Source of the DNA: Caenimonas sedimenti | Lineage (GTDB): Bacteria; Pseudomonadota; Gammaproteobacteria; Burkholderiales; Burkholderiaceae_C | Length of the DNA: 64,000 nt | Assembly (NCBI RefSeq): GCF_007833165.1 | Contig: NZ_VOBQ01000016.1 | Location: forward strand, 124,001 to 188,000 | Direction: 5' to 3' | Part shown: positions 1-7,533 of the stretch, one piece after another | Numbering within the stretch: the stretch's first letter is position 1 | Layout of the letters: every line of letters starts with the position of its first letter | Made by a program: the position numbers and the translations under genes | The notes under the pieces: model-generated | Told to the model about the DNA's origin: nothing | Databases searched by the model: none | Seen by the model: the letters and a program-made list of their open reading frames with translations, nothing else

Positions 1-464
1 TCATCCTTCAACGCACAACGGGCATGACCTATGCCAGATGGGTCGAGCAGGAAGTCCTGCACGCCGCCGGTACTTCGTCTCCCTCCATCGTGGGACAGGA
101 TCGCAGCGAGCTGGGGCAGGCAGACGGAACGATCCGCATGACGTTCGACGATTGGCTCAGGATGGCCTCCTACATCTCGGAGAGTCAGAAGGCGACCGGC
201 TGCTTCGGAGACTTTGTGCGCGAAGCGTTCACCACGCAGATCACGGACCGCCCGAAGACGGAGCGCATTGGCTTTCTGGGATACGGCTACTTGACGTGGA
301 TTGGCACGCTGCCGACTCCGCGTTCAGCCTGGCTGGTCGGATACGGCGGGCAGCGCATCGCCACCAACCCCTCGAACTCTCGCATGCTTATCGTCTTCAG
401 CAACGTCGAGAACTACATGCCGGAAGTTGCGAAGCTCTACGGGGACTGGGCCAAGCTGCCATAG
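1..464 (+). CDS. Serine hydrolase (beta-lactamase/PBP-like), C-terminal part
   Basis: The reading frame is open from base 3, before the first ATG at 24, and the residues before that ATG fit the family, so the gene begins outside the window. What remains is about 150 residues that resemble the C-terminal part of class C beta-lactamase-like serine hydrolases: a helical stretch with TFDDWLRMASYI, a GFLGYGYLTW strand and a YGGQ turn, the place where this superfamily carries its KTG/HxG-type motif. The catalytic SxxK and YxN motifs would lie upstream and cannot be checked. Substrate unknown; the family acts on amide or ester bonds, usually in the periplasm. It ends well before the terminator at 551. 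It may belong to the element or to older cargo. Confidence 0.6.
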   Translation, partial: ILQRTTGMTYARWVEQEVLHAAGTSSPSIVGQDRSELGQADGTIRMTFDDWLRMASYISESQKATGCFGDFVREAFTTQITDRPKTERIGFLGYGYLTWIGTLPTPRSAWLVGYGGQRIATNPSNSRMLIVFSNVENYMPEVAKLYGDWAKLP

Positions 465-550
465 CAAGCGACCAGATGCGTGAAGGCGGCGGGACACCCT
501 GTACTTCCGCCGCATCCCATAGGCGCTAGAGCGCTTCCATAAACCACTCC

Positions 551-583
551 GCGCGCCAAGCCACCAAAGGCTTGGCGCGCTTT
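551..583 (+). terminator. Intrinsic terminator
   Basis: A perfect inverted repeat with 12-base arms (GCGCGCCAAGCC and its complement) and a 6-base loop, followed by TTTG. It lies 87 bases after the serine hydrolase stop and just upstream of the next gene at 601. The T-tract is short, so termination strength is uncertain. Confidence 0.7.
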
Positions 584-600
584 GCCATGGAGATTCACCA

Positions 601-939
601 ATGACAAAGCAAAAGCGCAAGCGTATCGCGATTGATCAGCCACCGCGGACAGCAGGAAAGGTCCTGTTCGGCTTGGGAGCGGTGTACTCCTCTCCGGGGG
701 TCCTCAAACTTCTTGCGAAGCACGGCCGCATGACTGCCGAGCTTCTCGCGTTCCACCAAGGGGGAATGTGGGGCGAGGTGAGCGAGCAAGACGCACAGGC
801 GAACGACCGTGCTGTCAAGCAAGGCGACCTCATCCGCTCGGTGATAGTGGTCGCAGGTGTGAAGATCTATGTGATCACTGAACGCGAGGGGGCGGACGGC
901 GTGCGGCCTGCAACCACGCTGTTACTCGGAAGCGAGTAA
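601..939 (+). CDS. Small accessory protein, paralogue of 1509-1859
   Basis: A 112-residue soluble protein with no signal peptide or membrane segment. It aligns along most of its length with the product of 1509-1859: both have a K-x-LF-x-(L/M)G start, a V-L-(K/Q)-(L/F)-L block, an ANDRA core, a single strand ending YVITE or YCITE, and the ending ATTLL. I recall proteins of this type from integrative elements of Proteobacteria, sometimes mislabelled as a type I restriction subunit; no methylase motif is present. Start preceded by GGAGATTCACCA. It lies 4 bases before the HAD-like gene, so the genes 601-3512 look like one operon. Function unknown. Confidence 0.65.
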   Translation: MTKQKRKRIAIDQPPRTAGKVLFGLGAVYSSPGVLKLLAKHGRMTAELLAFHQGGMWGEVSEQDAQANDRAVKQGDLIRSVIVVAGVKIYVITEREGADGVRPATTLLLGSE

Positions 940-943
940 AGCA

Positions 944-1399
944 ATGGCAAACCAATGCGAGGAAAGGAGATGCCCACAGCCCGCGAGAGTGCTCATGTTG
1001 GACTTCGACGGCGTCCTGCATCCCGCTCAAGGTGCCAACGTTCCCGAGTTCCAGCGTACCGCCATGCTCGCGTCGGCCCTTGCCGGATCGGATTGCCGGA
1101 TTGTGATCTCCTCGACCTGGCGCGACCACTATCCGGTAGACGTGCTGGCTCGACGTCTTGGCGATTCGCTCGGTGCCAGGGTGATCGGCGTCCTTGGGCC
1201 AGATGGCCGAGGCCCCTACGTGCGCTACCAGAACATCTTGCGCTGGCTCGCCGCGAACCCATGGTGCACCGACTGGCGGGCGCTGGACGATGCGGCAAGC
1301 GAGTTCCCTACTGGCTTATCTGAACTGATTTTGTGCGACGGGCGCGTGGGGCTCGATCACCCACAGGTCACTGCGCTGCGCCGCTGGCTTCGCGGCTAA
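944..1399 (+). CDS. HAD-like phosphatase domain protein
   Basis: A 151-residue protein whose residues 16-25 read RVLMLDFDGV, the DxDG nucleophile motif I of the HAD superfamily. VISSTW near residue 57 fits motif II (S/T) and the C-terminal LILCDGRVGL region sits where the second acidic motif is expected. The layout resembles the small stand-alone HAD domains known from RNA-repair 'Swiss Army Knife' proteins, which are mostly cytoplasmic phosphatases of unknown substrate. No cap domain is large enough to suggest a metabolic phosphatase. It sits between two paralogous small genes and upstream of a GHKL ATPase, which suggests an accessory nucleic-acid or stress role. Substrate cannot be told. 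Confidence 0.65.
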   Translation: MANQCEERRCPQPARVLMLDFDGVLHPAQGANVPEFQRTAMLASALAGSDCRIVISSTWRDHYPVDVLARRLGDSLGARVIGVLGPDGRGPYVRYQNILRWLAANPWCTDWRALDDAASEFPTGLSELILCDGRVGLDHPQVTALRRWLRG

Positions 1400-1508
1400 C
1401 CGTAGCGATCCACCTTCACCTTGCATCTCGGCCCGGTGAAACCGGCGTCGGATGCCTTCCTGCGCGCACCGCGGTGCGCCACGCCTTCAACTTCACGAGA
1501 GGAATCAC

Positions 1509-1859
1509 ATGCCAGACTTGGACGGCGGCTCGCCCCTGGACGCCGCAGAGATCTCCCGCCTGCGCGCAGCCGGCAAACCACTCTTCGCCATGGGTAGTCA
1601 CTACGCCACGCCGGCGGTACTGCAGTTCCTCGTGGCGCGCGGGATCAGTCCCGCCAGTCTGGCCGAACGGCACTGTCGTGGCGACTATGGCGAGCTGGAC
1701 GCCGAGGACATCGCTGCCAACGACCGGGCCATCATGTGCGGGGGCCGAATTCTTAGCGCGTACCTCATCCAAGGCCGCCGTGTGTATTGCATAACCGAAG
1801 CGGTCACGGATGACGGTCTTCGCACCGCTACGACCTTGCTCTTCGCATCGGAGTACTGA
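1509..1859 (+). CDS. Small accessory protein, paralogue of 601-939
   Basis: A 116-residue protein. I chose ATG 1509 because GAGAGGA lies just upstream and because the longer frame from 1452 adds residues not shared with the paralogue at 601. Shared features are the LFAMGSHY start, AVLQFL block, the core IAANDRAI, strand VYCITE and final TATTLLFASEY. A duplicated gene pair flanking a HAD gene points to a functional set, not chance. The stop is 3 bases before the GHKL ATPase start, so translational coupling is likely. Function unknown. Confidence 0.65.
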   Translation: MPDLDGGSPLDAAEISRLRAAGKPLFAMGSHYATPAVLQFLVARGISPASLAERHCRGDYGELDAEDIAANDRAIMCGGRILSAYLIQGRRVYCITEAVTDDGLRTATTLLFASEY

Positions 1860-1862
1860 GCG

Positions 1863-3512
1863 ATGGCAAACCTCGAAACTCGGTCGGTACAGATGCCGAG
1901 CAGCTTCTTCAAGAGCTCGAAGCGCGAGTACAAGGACTGGCGGTTCGCCATGGTCCGTGAGTTCGTCCAGAACTCCTACGACGCAGGCGCTGCCACCATC
2001 CGATTCACCATCGACAGTTCGGCGCAAGGCCACACGGTGCTCACGGTCGCCGACGATGGGACCGGAATGGACGAGGATACCTTGGTGAACGTGCTCCTCT
2101 GTCTCGGTGGCTCAAGGAAGCCTGACGGCGCGGTCGGAGGATTCGGCTATGCGAAGACCATTTTGCTGCTGGCGCACCACAGCTACAGCGTTTGCACGGT
2201 GGCCGCAGACGGCATGTGCCGCGTGGTGAAGGGTTCGGGCGGCACCTATACCTATACGGCTCATCCCGCTATCGACGAGAGCCGCGGTACCAGCGTGACG
2301 GTGGAGATCGACGATTCGCGTCCGCCTCAGGACTGGGCGGATACGGTGCGCCGGTACGCGAGCCTGTGCTGCATGGAGTACTTCACAGGGCGTGCGGTGC
2401 GGATCGTTCTCAGCGGCACGGAGCTGCCGCAGAACAACGCCACGGTTTACGGCTACGAGGTCGATTCCGATGCAGGCTACGTCTGGTACAACGAAGTAGG
2501 CGACGGCGACCCGAAGGTCTCGACCTTTGTGGTGCACGTGAAAGGCCTCCCGATGTTCATCGAGGAGGTCCACGGCTCCAGTAGCAAAGTCCAACTGTCT
2601 GGCGGCATCGAGCTGGCCGCTGGCTCGTTGGCCCTCACGTCCAATCGGGATGGCCTCACCTGGGAGCACCATCAGCGTTTCAAGGAATGCCTGACTGTGA
2701 TTGTGCGTAGGCAGTCGTCCCTGAGGTATGGCGATGCGTTGAGCCTGCAAATGAACTTCAGCGAAGGGGACATCTACGCCGGACGGGTGGCTATCCCCAT
2801 CGAAGACGCGGGCGGATGGACACCTGTGGCTAGGCAGGGGCAAGGGCTGCACGAGGCATTCGCCGGCCTCTTTGACCGCATCGACATCGGTCGCTACCCC
2901 GCGAACTTTCACGTGAAGGTGGACTCGCTTGCCCAGCGCAGGAAGGTCGGCAGCGAGGCATACGTGACCAAGTCGGCTCTGTCGGGCCAACTGGGAAAGC
3001 TTCGACTTTCGAAGTATGCGCACGCATGGAGGGCGGCGGTGCACACCGTTCTCATGTGCCAGCTCTGCCTCGACAGCGGCGTGGCGTTTTGGGATCCTGC
3101 CGGTCGGAGGATCGGCGAGACCGACTGGGGCGAGCTGACCAGCGAGGATCTGATTGGCCTGACACCGTACTTCCACGGCGTGCGTGTCGATACTGGGTTC
3201 TGCTTCATCGAGAAGGTGGAAGGCCTCTGCAGCAGGCCCACCGCCGGGCCGATTCAGATCCTGTGCAATCCGTGGTTGATCCCGGCGGAAGACAGCCTGT
3301 CCTTGCGCTACGCCTGGATGCTCGACCTGGCTATCCACGAGGTCAACCATCTCTGGGTGAGCGACCACAACGAGGAGTTCGCGGCGCGTCTCGATCTGCT
3401 GCGACAGTCGCTGCGCCGCTGGTTGCCGGAGGCGGGCAGCATCGCCACCGTTGCGGGCGCGGTCCACAACCGGTTCCGCAACACAAGCGAGTCCACAGGA
3501 CCCACGGGCTAG
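1863..3512 (+). CDS. GHKL ATPase with C-terminal HExxH putative zinc protease
   Basis: A 549-residue protein. Residues 30-115 carry a complete Bergerat ATP site: the N box EFVQNSYDAGA (about 32), the G1 box DDGTGMD (about 62) and a G2-like lid GGFGYAKT (about 92), as in Hsp90/MutL-type ATPases. Near the C terminus, residues 492-502 read HEVNHLWVSDH, followed by NEEF. This is HExxH with a third histidine six residues on and an acidic tail, like the metal site of SprT/YgjP-type metallopeptidases. The middle (about 200-450) is unrecognised. ATPase plus protease in one chain suggests ATP-gated proteolysis; this is inference. No signal peptide. Last gene of the 601-3512 run. Confidence 0.75.
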   Translation: MANLETRSVQMPSSFFKSSKREYKDWRFAMVREFVQNSYDAGAATIRFTIDSSAQGHTVLTVADDGTGMDEDTLVNVLLCLGGSRKPDGAVGGFGYAKTILLLAHHSYSVCTVAADGMCRVVKGSGGTYTYTAHPAIDESRGTSVTVEIDDSRPPQDWADTVRRYASLCCMEYFTGRAVRIVLSGTELPQNNATVYGYEVDSDAGYVWYNEVGDGDPKVSTFVVHVKGLPMFIEEVHGSSSKVQLSGGIELAAGSLALTSNRDGLTWEHHQRFKECLTVIVRRQSSLRYGDALSLQMNFSEGDIYAGRVAIPIEDAGGWTPVARQGQGLHEAFAGLFDRIDIGRYPANFHVKVDSLAQRRKVGSEAYVTKSALSGQLGKLRLSKYAHAWRAAVHTVLMCQLCLDSGVAFWDPAGRRIGETDWGELTSEDLIGLTPYFHGVRVDTGFCFIEKVEGLCSRPTAGPIQILCNPWLIPAEDSLSLRYAWMLDLAIHEVNHLWVSDHNEEFAARLDLLRQSLRRWLPEAGSIATVAGAVHNRFRNTSESTGPTG

Positions 3513-3751
3513 GGTCCGGCGATGTAGTCGCTGCCAGCCGGATTCCCTTTCCACATCCGTAGTTCATCCCCGCGCGCCGTCCGGACCGTCGCGGGTACTT
3601 GCCGCGCCGCTCTTCTCGGCGGCGCTTCGCATTCCTGTTCCCCTTTTTCATTCCCACTTCATGAGGGCGCCGCCATGCCTATCTCGCGCTTCTGCAACGT
3701 TGCTGAACACCACTGTGATCCCCGCCGGTCCTGCCGGTCTGGAGTAGCCGC

Positions 3752-4162
3752 ATGACTGCCAGATCAAAGTGCGGTACGCGCAGCCCTTTGCAATGCCGGG
3801 ACCACTTGCTGCCCCAAGCCAGAAGCCCATTGCGTCAGGTAATGGCGCTGCTGCCCAGCGTGAAGCTCGATCCTTGCGGACGGATCGACGTGGCCGCATC
3901 GCCGCCGGAAGTCCACCGCGAGATCCGAGAGCAAGCGAAAGTCGCTGCCGCCGCGCTGAGCAACGGCATTTCCGCTGTTGGAATTCTCATCCCCTATGCC
4001 GCGCCCGAGTTTGAGGATCGCACGATTGGCGGGGACACGGTGGAGGCGCTGGGCTGGCTCTTGTCGGAGTTGGGCGTACTGGGGGCGATCCTGATAGAGA
4101 TCGCTTTGGAGTGCAGTCAATGCCCGAGCCCGCGGCTGAACGATGGGGTGGAGCATGGCTAG
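3752..4162 (+). CDS. Hypothetical protein upstream of the first integrase
   Basis: An open frame of 136 codons. The internal ATG at 3842 (product starting MALLPSVKL) is an equally good start, because the first 30 residues look non-conserved and cysteine/arginine rich. The remainder is a helical, alanine- and leucine-rich soluble protein with no recognised motif. It overlaps the start of the tyrosine recombinase by 8 bases, which favours a real gene that is translationally coupled to it. It could be a small directionality or accessory factor, but nothing in the sequence proves that. Confidence 0.4.
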   Translation: MTARSKCGTRSPLQCRDHLLPQARSPLRQVMALLPSVKLDPCGRIDVAASPPEVHREIREQAKVAAAALSNGISAVGILIPYAAPEFEDRTIGGDTVEALGWLLSELGVLGAILIEIALECSQCPSPRLNDGVEHG

Positions 4163-5156
4163 TACGGGCATGACTAAGCCGACAGTTCAGAAGGGTCGGG
4201 CGGGCAGCAGTGCAGCCGTTGGCCGTCCAGCGAAAGGCACGGGCGATAACACGAACGGAAAGCACGCCAAACGAGTGAAGGTCTTCGTTGCAGCGGCCCA
4301 ATCCGAGTCCACGAGGACAGGATACGCGGCCGACGTTCGGCACTTCAAGCGTTGCGGCGGGAAGATCCCGGCGACACCGGAAAAGGTCGCGGAATACCTG
4401 GCCCAGAACGAACACTTGGCCGTCGCAACCTTGCAGCGTCGCCTCGTCGCAATCCATCGGGCACACGTGGATGCTGGACACGACAGTCCAGTGCGCGATA
4501 CCCTGGTTCGGCGCACCATGCAGGGCATTCGGAGAACCTTCGGCGTGGCCCAGCGCCGCGTCCGGGCACTGGTGCGCGACGACTTGCTGGAAGTGCTGCT
4601 GGCTGTGGCAAAGCAGCGCCCCATGAAGGCCGCCCGGGACAAAGCCCTGCTTCTGGTCGGATTCGCCGGGGCGTTTCGGCGCTCCGAACTGGTGGCGTTG
4701 GCTGTGGAGGACGTCAGCCCTCATTCACACGGGCTGGAGTTGCTGTTGCGGCGATCTAAGACCGATCAAGAGGGCATGGGACGCACAGTGTTCATTCCCA
4801 TGGCGAAGGCGGCGGAACGCTGTCCTGTGATTGCCCTGAGGGCGTGGCTGGAAGCGGCGGGGATTGGCTCAGGGCCGTTGTTTCGGGCGGTCAATCGGCA
4901 CGACCAGGTGTCCGCCAGGGGGATGACGGGCCAGTCGGTCGCGCTGATCGTGAAGTCCGCCGTTGCCGCGGCCAAAGGTGCAGACGCTGCGAGGGACGTA
5001 GCCGGGCACAGCCTTCGCGCCGGATTTGTGACGGAAGCGGCCATCACGGGCATGGCTACCGCAACGATCATGGGTCAGACCGGGCACAAGTCGCTGGAGA
5101 TGGTGATGCGCTATGTGAGACCGGTCGAGAAGCGGCGGATTGCGAGCCTATTGTGA
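4155..5156 (+). CDS. Tyrosine recombinase (phage/ICE-type integrase)
   Basis: About 333 residues from the ATG at 4155, chosen for the GGTGGAG just upstream. An N-terminal SAM-like core-binding region (STRTGYAADVRHF) is followed by the catalytic domain, which has every expected residue: Arg in AFRRSELVAL, Lys in RRSKTDQ, HxxR in GHSLRAGF, His in TGHKS and the nucleophile Tyr in MRYVRP. It should cut and rejoin DNA through a 3'-phosphotyrosine. The lack of a DUF4102 N-terminal domain separates it from the integrase at 40805. No att site or tRNA is visible beside it, so it may be cargo or the remnant of an element nested in the larger one. Confidence 0.88.
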   Translation: MASTGMTKPTVQKGRAGSSAAVGRPAKGTGDNTNGKHAKRVKVFVAAAQSESTRTGYAADVRHFKRCGGKIPATPEKVAEYLAQNEHLAVATLQRRLVAIHRAHVDAGHDSPVRDTLVRRTMQGIRRTFGVAQRRVRALVRDDLLEVLLAVAKQRPMKAARDKALLLVGFAGAFRRSELVALAVEDVSPHSHGLELLLRRSKTDQEGMGRTVFIPMAKAAERCPVIALRAWLEAAGIGSGPLFRAVNRHDQVSARGMTGQSVALIVKSAVAAAKGADAARDVAGHSLRAGFVTEAAITGMATATIMGQTGHKSLEMVMRYVRPVEKRRIASLL

Positions 5157-5700
5157 AGGGCAGATTCCCGATAGCTTCGCACAATACCTGCCGGCGGCGC
5201 TTTATCCAGCGATTCATCGCCTGCACGGCTTGGGTCATCCCAGAACCCCTGCAGGTCTCGACGAAATCGCGTCCAGCGGGACTCACGCTCGCCCCGATAC
5301 GCCAGCGCATAGAACTCGCTTTCGACTGGCAAGACCGGTTCGTCGTAGCTGTCGATGCAGTTGATGTGGACGCGATCATGGCGAGCCAGGTGCTGCGCGT
5401 CACGTCCAGTCGAGCAGAGGGGCACCAACGTGGCCGCGATGCGGCTATCGAGGCCGTTCTGCACCACGGTCGGGAATTCCGGCGCGCCGCCGCCTCACTT
5501 CTACTTGTCGGTGTACGGCCCTACTCGTTGCGCCTCGCTGACTTGACAGCAGCTCGCCGAGTCGTACTCTCACAGTGCCCAGCGACTCACGTGTGCATCT
5601 ATGCCGTGTATCCCGAGCCCAACCTGCGCGCAGATGAAATCGAAGTCATCCTGATCGCGTCCTGGACTGGCGCTACCGGCGCCTGCGTCGAGGAGGTGTC
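5157..5700. other. 544-base stretch with possible decayed gene
   Basis: No confident gene. On the minus strand a frame of 118 codons (5111-5467, GTG start) has coding-like third positions and a plausible core (DRVHINCIDSYDEPVLPVE), but it runs 46 bases into the integrase gene and has no family I know. On the plus strand the frame ending at 5703 (ADEIEVILIASW) overlaps the next start as ATGA. I read this as the remains of one or two genes next to a recombinase, not as intact genes. Confidence 0.3.
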
Positions 5701-6060
5701 ATGACACGTGCAGTACCCGAAGCTTCCGAAGCGACAGAGTTCTACCGCTACGCGCGAGAGAGGTATCCAAGGGCACTGTCTGACTACCCGTTTTCGTACA
5801 TCGACCTTGGACCCGGGTGGAGGAAACCCGTGTTGCGGCTATTCCACAGCCTGGAGGAAGAAGCGTGTCGGGGAACGGAGTTTCGACTTCTACAAGTGAA
5901 GGAGAACTTGGGAACCTTGCGAGTCCGGTACAGGCCGCCGAGCAATTCTGTCGAAAAGTCCATCGCGGCCTGTCAGCAAATCTGCGCGTGCACATGCGAG
6001 TTTTGCGGCGCGGAAGGCTCCCGGATGGGAACCTTTCCACTCGATGCGAGCTACACAGTT
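5701..6060 (+). pseudogene. Truncated hypothetical protein gene
   Basis: The ORF continues to 6372, but only its first ~115 residues look like protein: a helical start, then LLQVKENLGTLRVRY and a Cys pair CEFC followed by GAEGS. This resembles a common small phage/bacterial protein that has a VKEKFGTLR strand and a CxxC(G) pair. Past about 6050 the frame only shadows the minus-strand gene at 6051-6575 and its codons stop looking real. I infer a 3' truncation at a recombination junction. Function unknown. Confidence 0.45.
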
Positions 6061-6575
6061 TGTGACCCCTTACCAAACAGCTTGAGGGCAACGGCTTCAA
6101 CGGATTCGACCTCCTTGAATGCTGCGCAGGGGACCGACCTGATGGAAGGTCTATCAGGGCGTATTCCATCGCTCCGTGGGGTTGTGCGACGGGCTGTTGG
6201 GAAGCCTTCGAGGTCTGGAAGTCGCCACCCAGGTCGCGCGCCGTACCAAAAGTACTTCTGGAACTGCAAGTGTTCATCGACAATCAACCACACGATGCAG
6301 CCGCTGGGTTGCGCACCGAGACTAACGTTGATGGGGAAGTCCTTCCGCTTGCCAGTTGATGCCTTGATCTGAACATGACGAGTCACACGACCCTTCGTAA
6401 GCACGATGTCATAACCAGCAGCATCCACCTCGGGTCTAAGCACCTCCACGTTGGAGTTTTGAGTCCAGAAAAGTCGCAGCAGCTCGCCGACAAACAGATG
6501 CTCAACGACCTTCTCGCGCCGAGTGGATTGGCGAAAGTGGCGTTCATCGGAAGGAGAGGAGGTTTTCGCGCCCAT
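6051..6575 (-). CDS. Restriction-endonuclease-like hypothetical protein
   Basis: A 174-residue protein from the ATG at 6575 (MGAKTSSPSDERHF); the longer frame to 6647 adds a poor leader. Residues about 50-80 read EVDAAGYDIVLTKG then RHVQIKAS. An acidic D followed by (E/Q)xK on the next strand fits the PD-(D/E)XK nuclease fold, here as D-QIK. Such single-domain proteins are frequent in mobile elements; DNA cutting is inference. Its 3' end overlaps the decayed gene 5701-6060 tail to tail. RBS-like GGAG is not obvious. Confidence 0.6.
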   Translation of the reverse strand: MGAKTSSPSDERHFRQSTRREKVVEHLFVGELLRLFWTQNSNVEVLRPEVDAAGYDIVLTKGRVTRHVQIKASTGKRKDFPINVSLGAQPSGCIVWLIVDEHLQFQKYFWYGARPGWRLPDLEGFPTARRTTPRSDGIRPDRPSIRSVPCAAFKEVESVEAVALKLFGKGSQTV

Positions 6576-7296
6576 TCGCTGATGGTAGCAAGCCGCTTGA
6601 GATGCGCATGATCGCGGGGGGGGCTTTGCTGCCTGTGCACAATCCACATACAGTTGCGACTGGGAGACTTGATTGACACCACATCAGCGCGAAGCCGCCT
6701 ATGCCGCGTCTAGAGGAGTAGGACTGGGGCAAGCAAGTCGGATCCATGCGCGCTTCGAGGCCGGCACCCTTCCGCGCAGACGGCTTGCTACGCCGGAGCA
6801 TTGGCGTTCAATGAAGCTGGTTGTCCATCGCTCGCCAAATCAAATGCGGAGGCGGGGGAACCGACGAAGGCGAAGCGGAGCAAGCTGCTGGCGACTAGTA
6901 GCGACATGGCAGCAATCGCAACAGACTCAGTGGGTTAACAATTGGAATGAGGCCGGGGCTCCCGGCCTTTTTTTTTGGGCGGCCCCGGCGGATGCCTGGC
7001 GACATGCTGCTGGTCGGTCGAAGGCAGCCGCCGCACAGTGAAAGCCGATCCTGAAACAGTTCAGTTTTCGCTTGTTGACCAATCGCAGCGGCAAATCTGG
7101 GTGGAGAAACAGGCATTTTGCTTGCCGCAATGTAGCGTGCAGCACGCCGTTTCGCACCGCATGCACAGCGCCATCACACCTTCAAGCAGCACAAGAAAGC
7201 TAGCGTGGCCCTCCGTTCAAGTCGCCCGAGTCGCTGCGAGACCTTGAAAATTTTGTACTATTCTGCCATTTCCTGCTGAGCGTGCGGTCCGAACCT
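6576..7296. other. 721-base non-coding stretch before the defence cassette
   Basis: No convincing gene in either strand. It contains a perfect TTGACA at 6673-6678, though without a good -10 at standard spacing, and a strong plus-strand terminator at 6951-6976, so a short untranslated transcript is possible. The last 50 bases (7243-7265) are AT-rich (TTGAAAATTTTGTACTATT) in an otherwise GC-rich area and probably hold the promoter of the 7297-17905 operon; TACTAT at 7256 is the likely -10, with no clear -35. Confidence 0.4.
6951..6976 (+). terminator. Strong intrinsic terminator without an obvious upstream gene
   Basis: Perfect 7-base arms (GGCCGGG and complement) around a 3-base loop, followed by nine T residues. 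No convincing plus-strand gene ends before it, so it either ends an unrecognised RNA or insulates the defence operon from readthrough. Confidence 0.8.
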
Positions 7297-7533
7297 ATGT
7301 CCACGAGCGTCAACGAGGAGCCGATCCTCACGATCAAGCAGGTAGCTGACTACCTGAAGGTGACCGAGCGGACGATCTACAGGCTGGCCGCGGCAAAGAA
7401 GATCCCCGGCTTCAAAGTTGGCGGAACATGGCGCTTCTCGCGCAGCGACCTTGAGAGCTGGATAAGGCTGCAAACCGGCGGCGATTCCGAACGGGCGGCG
7501 ACGCGGGCAACGAAGAAGAGGGGGCAGTGGTAA
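7297..7533 (+). CDS. Excisionase-family helix-turn-helix protein
   Basis: A 78-residue protein from ATG 7297. Residues about 8-55 form a MerR/excisionase-type winged helix: ILTIKQVADYLKVTERTIYR, then AAKKIPGFKVGGTWRF and SRSDLESWI, the pattern of HTH_17 DNA-binding domains. It is the first gene of the defence cassette and its stop overlaps the next start region (GTGGTAATG), so it is very likely co-transcribed and probably regulates the cassette or, less likely, is a recombination directionality factor. Confidence 0.85.
   Translation: MSTSVNEEPILTIKQVADYLKVTERTIYRLAAAKKIPGFKVGGTWRFSRSDLESWIRLQTGGDSERAATRATKKRGQW

Noticed and set aside
5111..5467. A 118-codon minus-strand frame as an intact gene, perhaps CcdB-like
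   Set aside because: It overlaps the recombinase end, and the resemblance to CcdB is limited to a few residues near its start.
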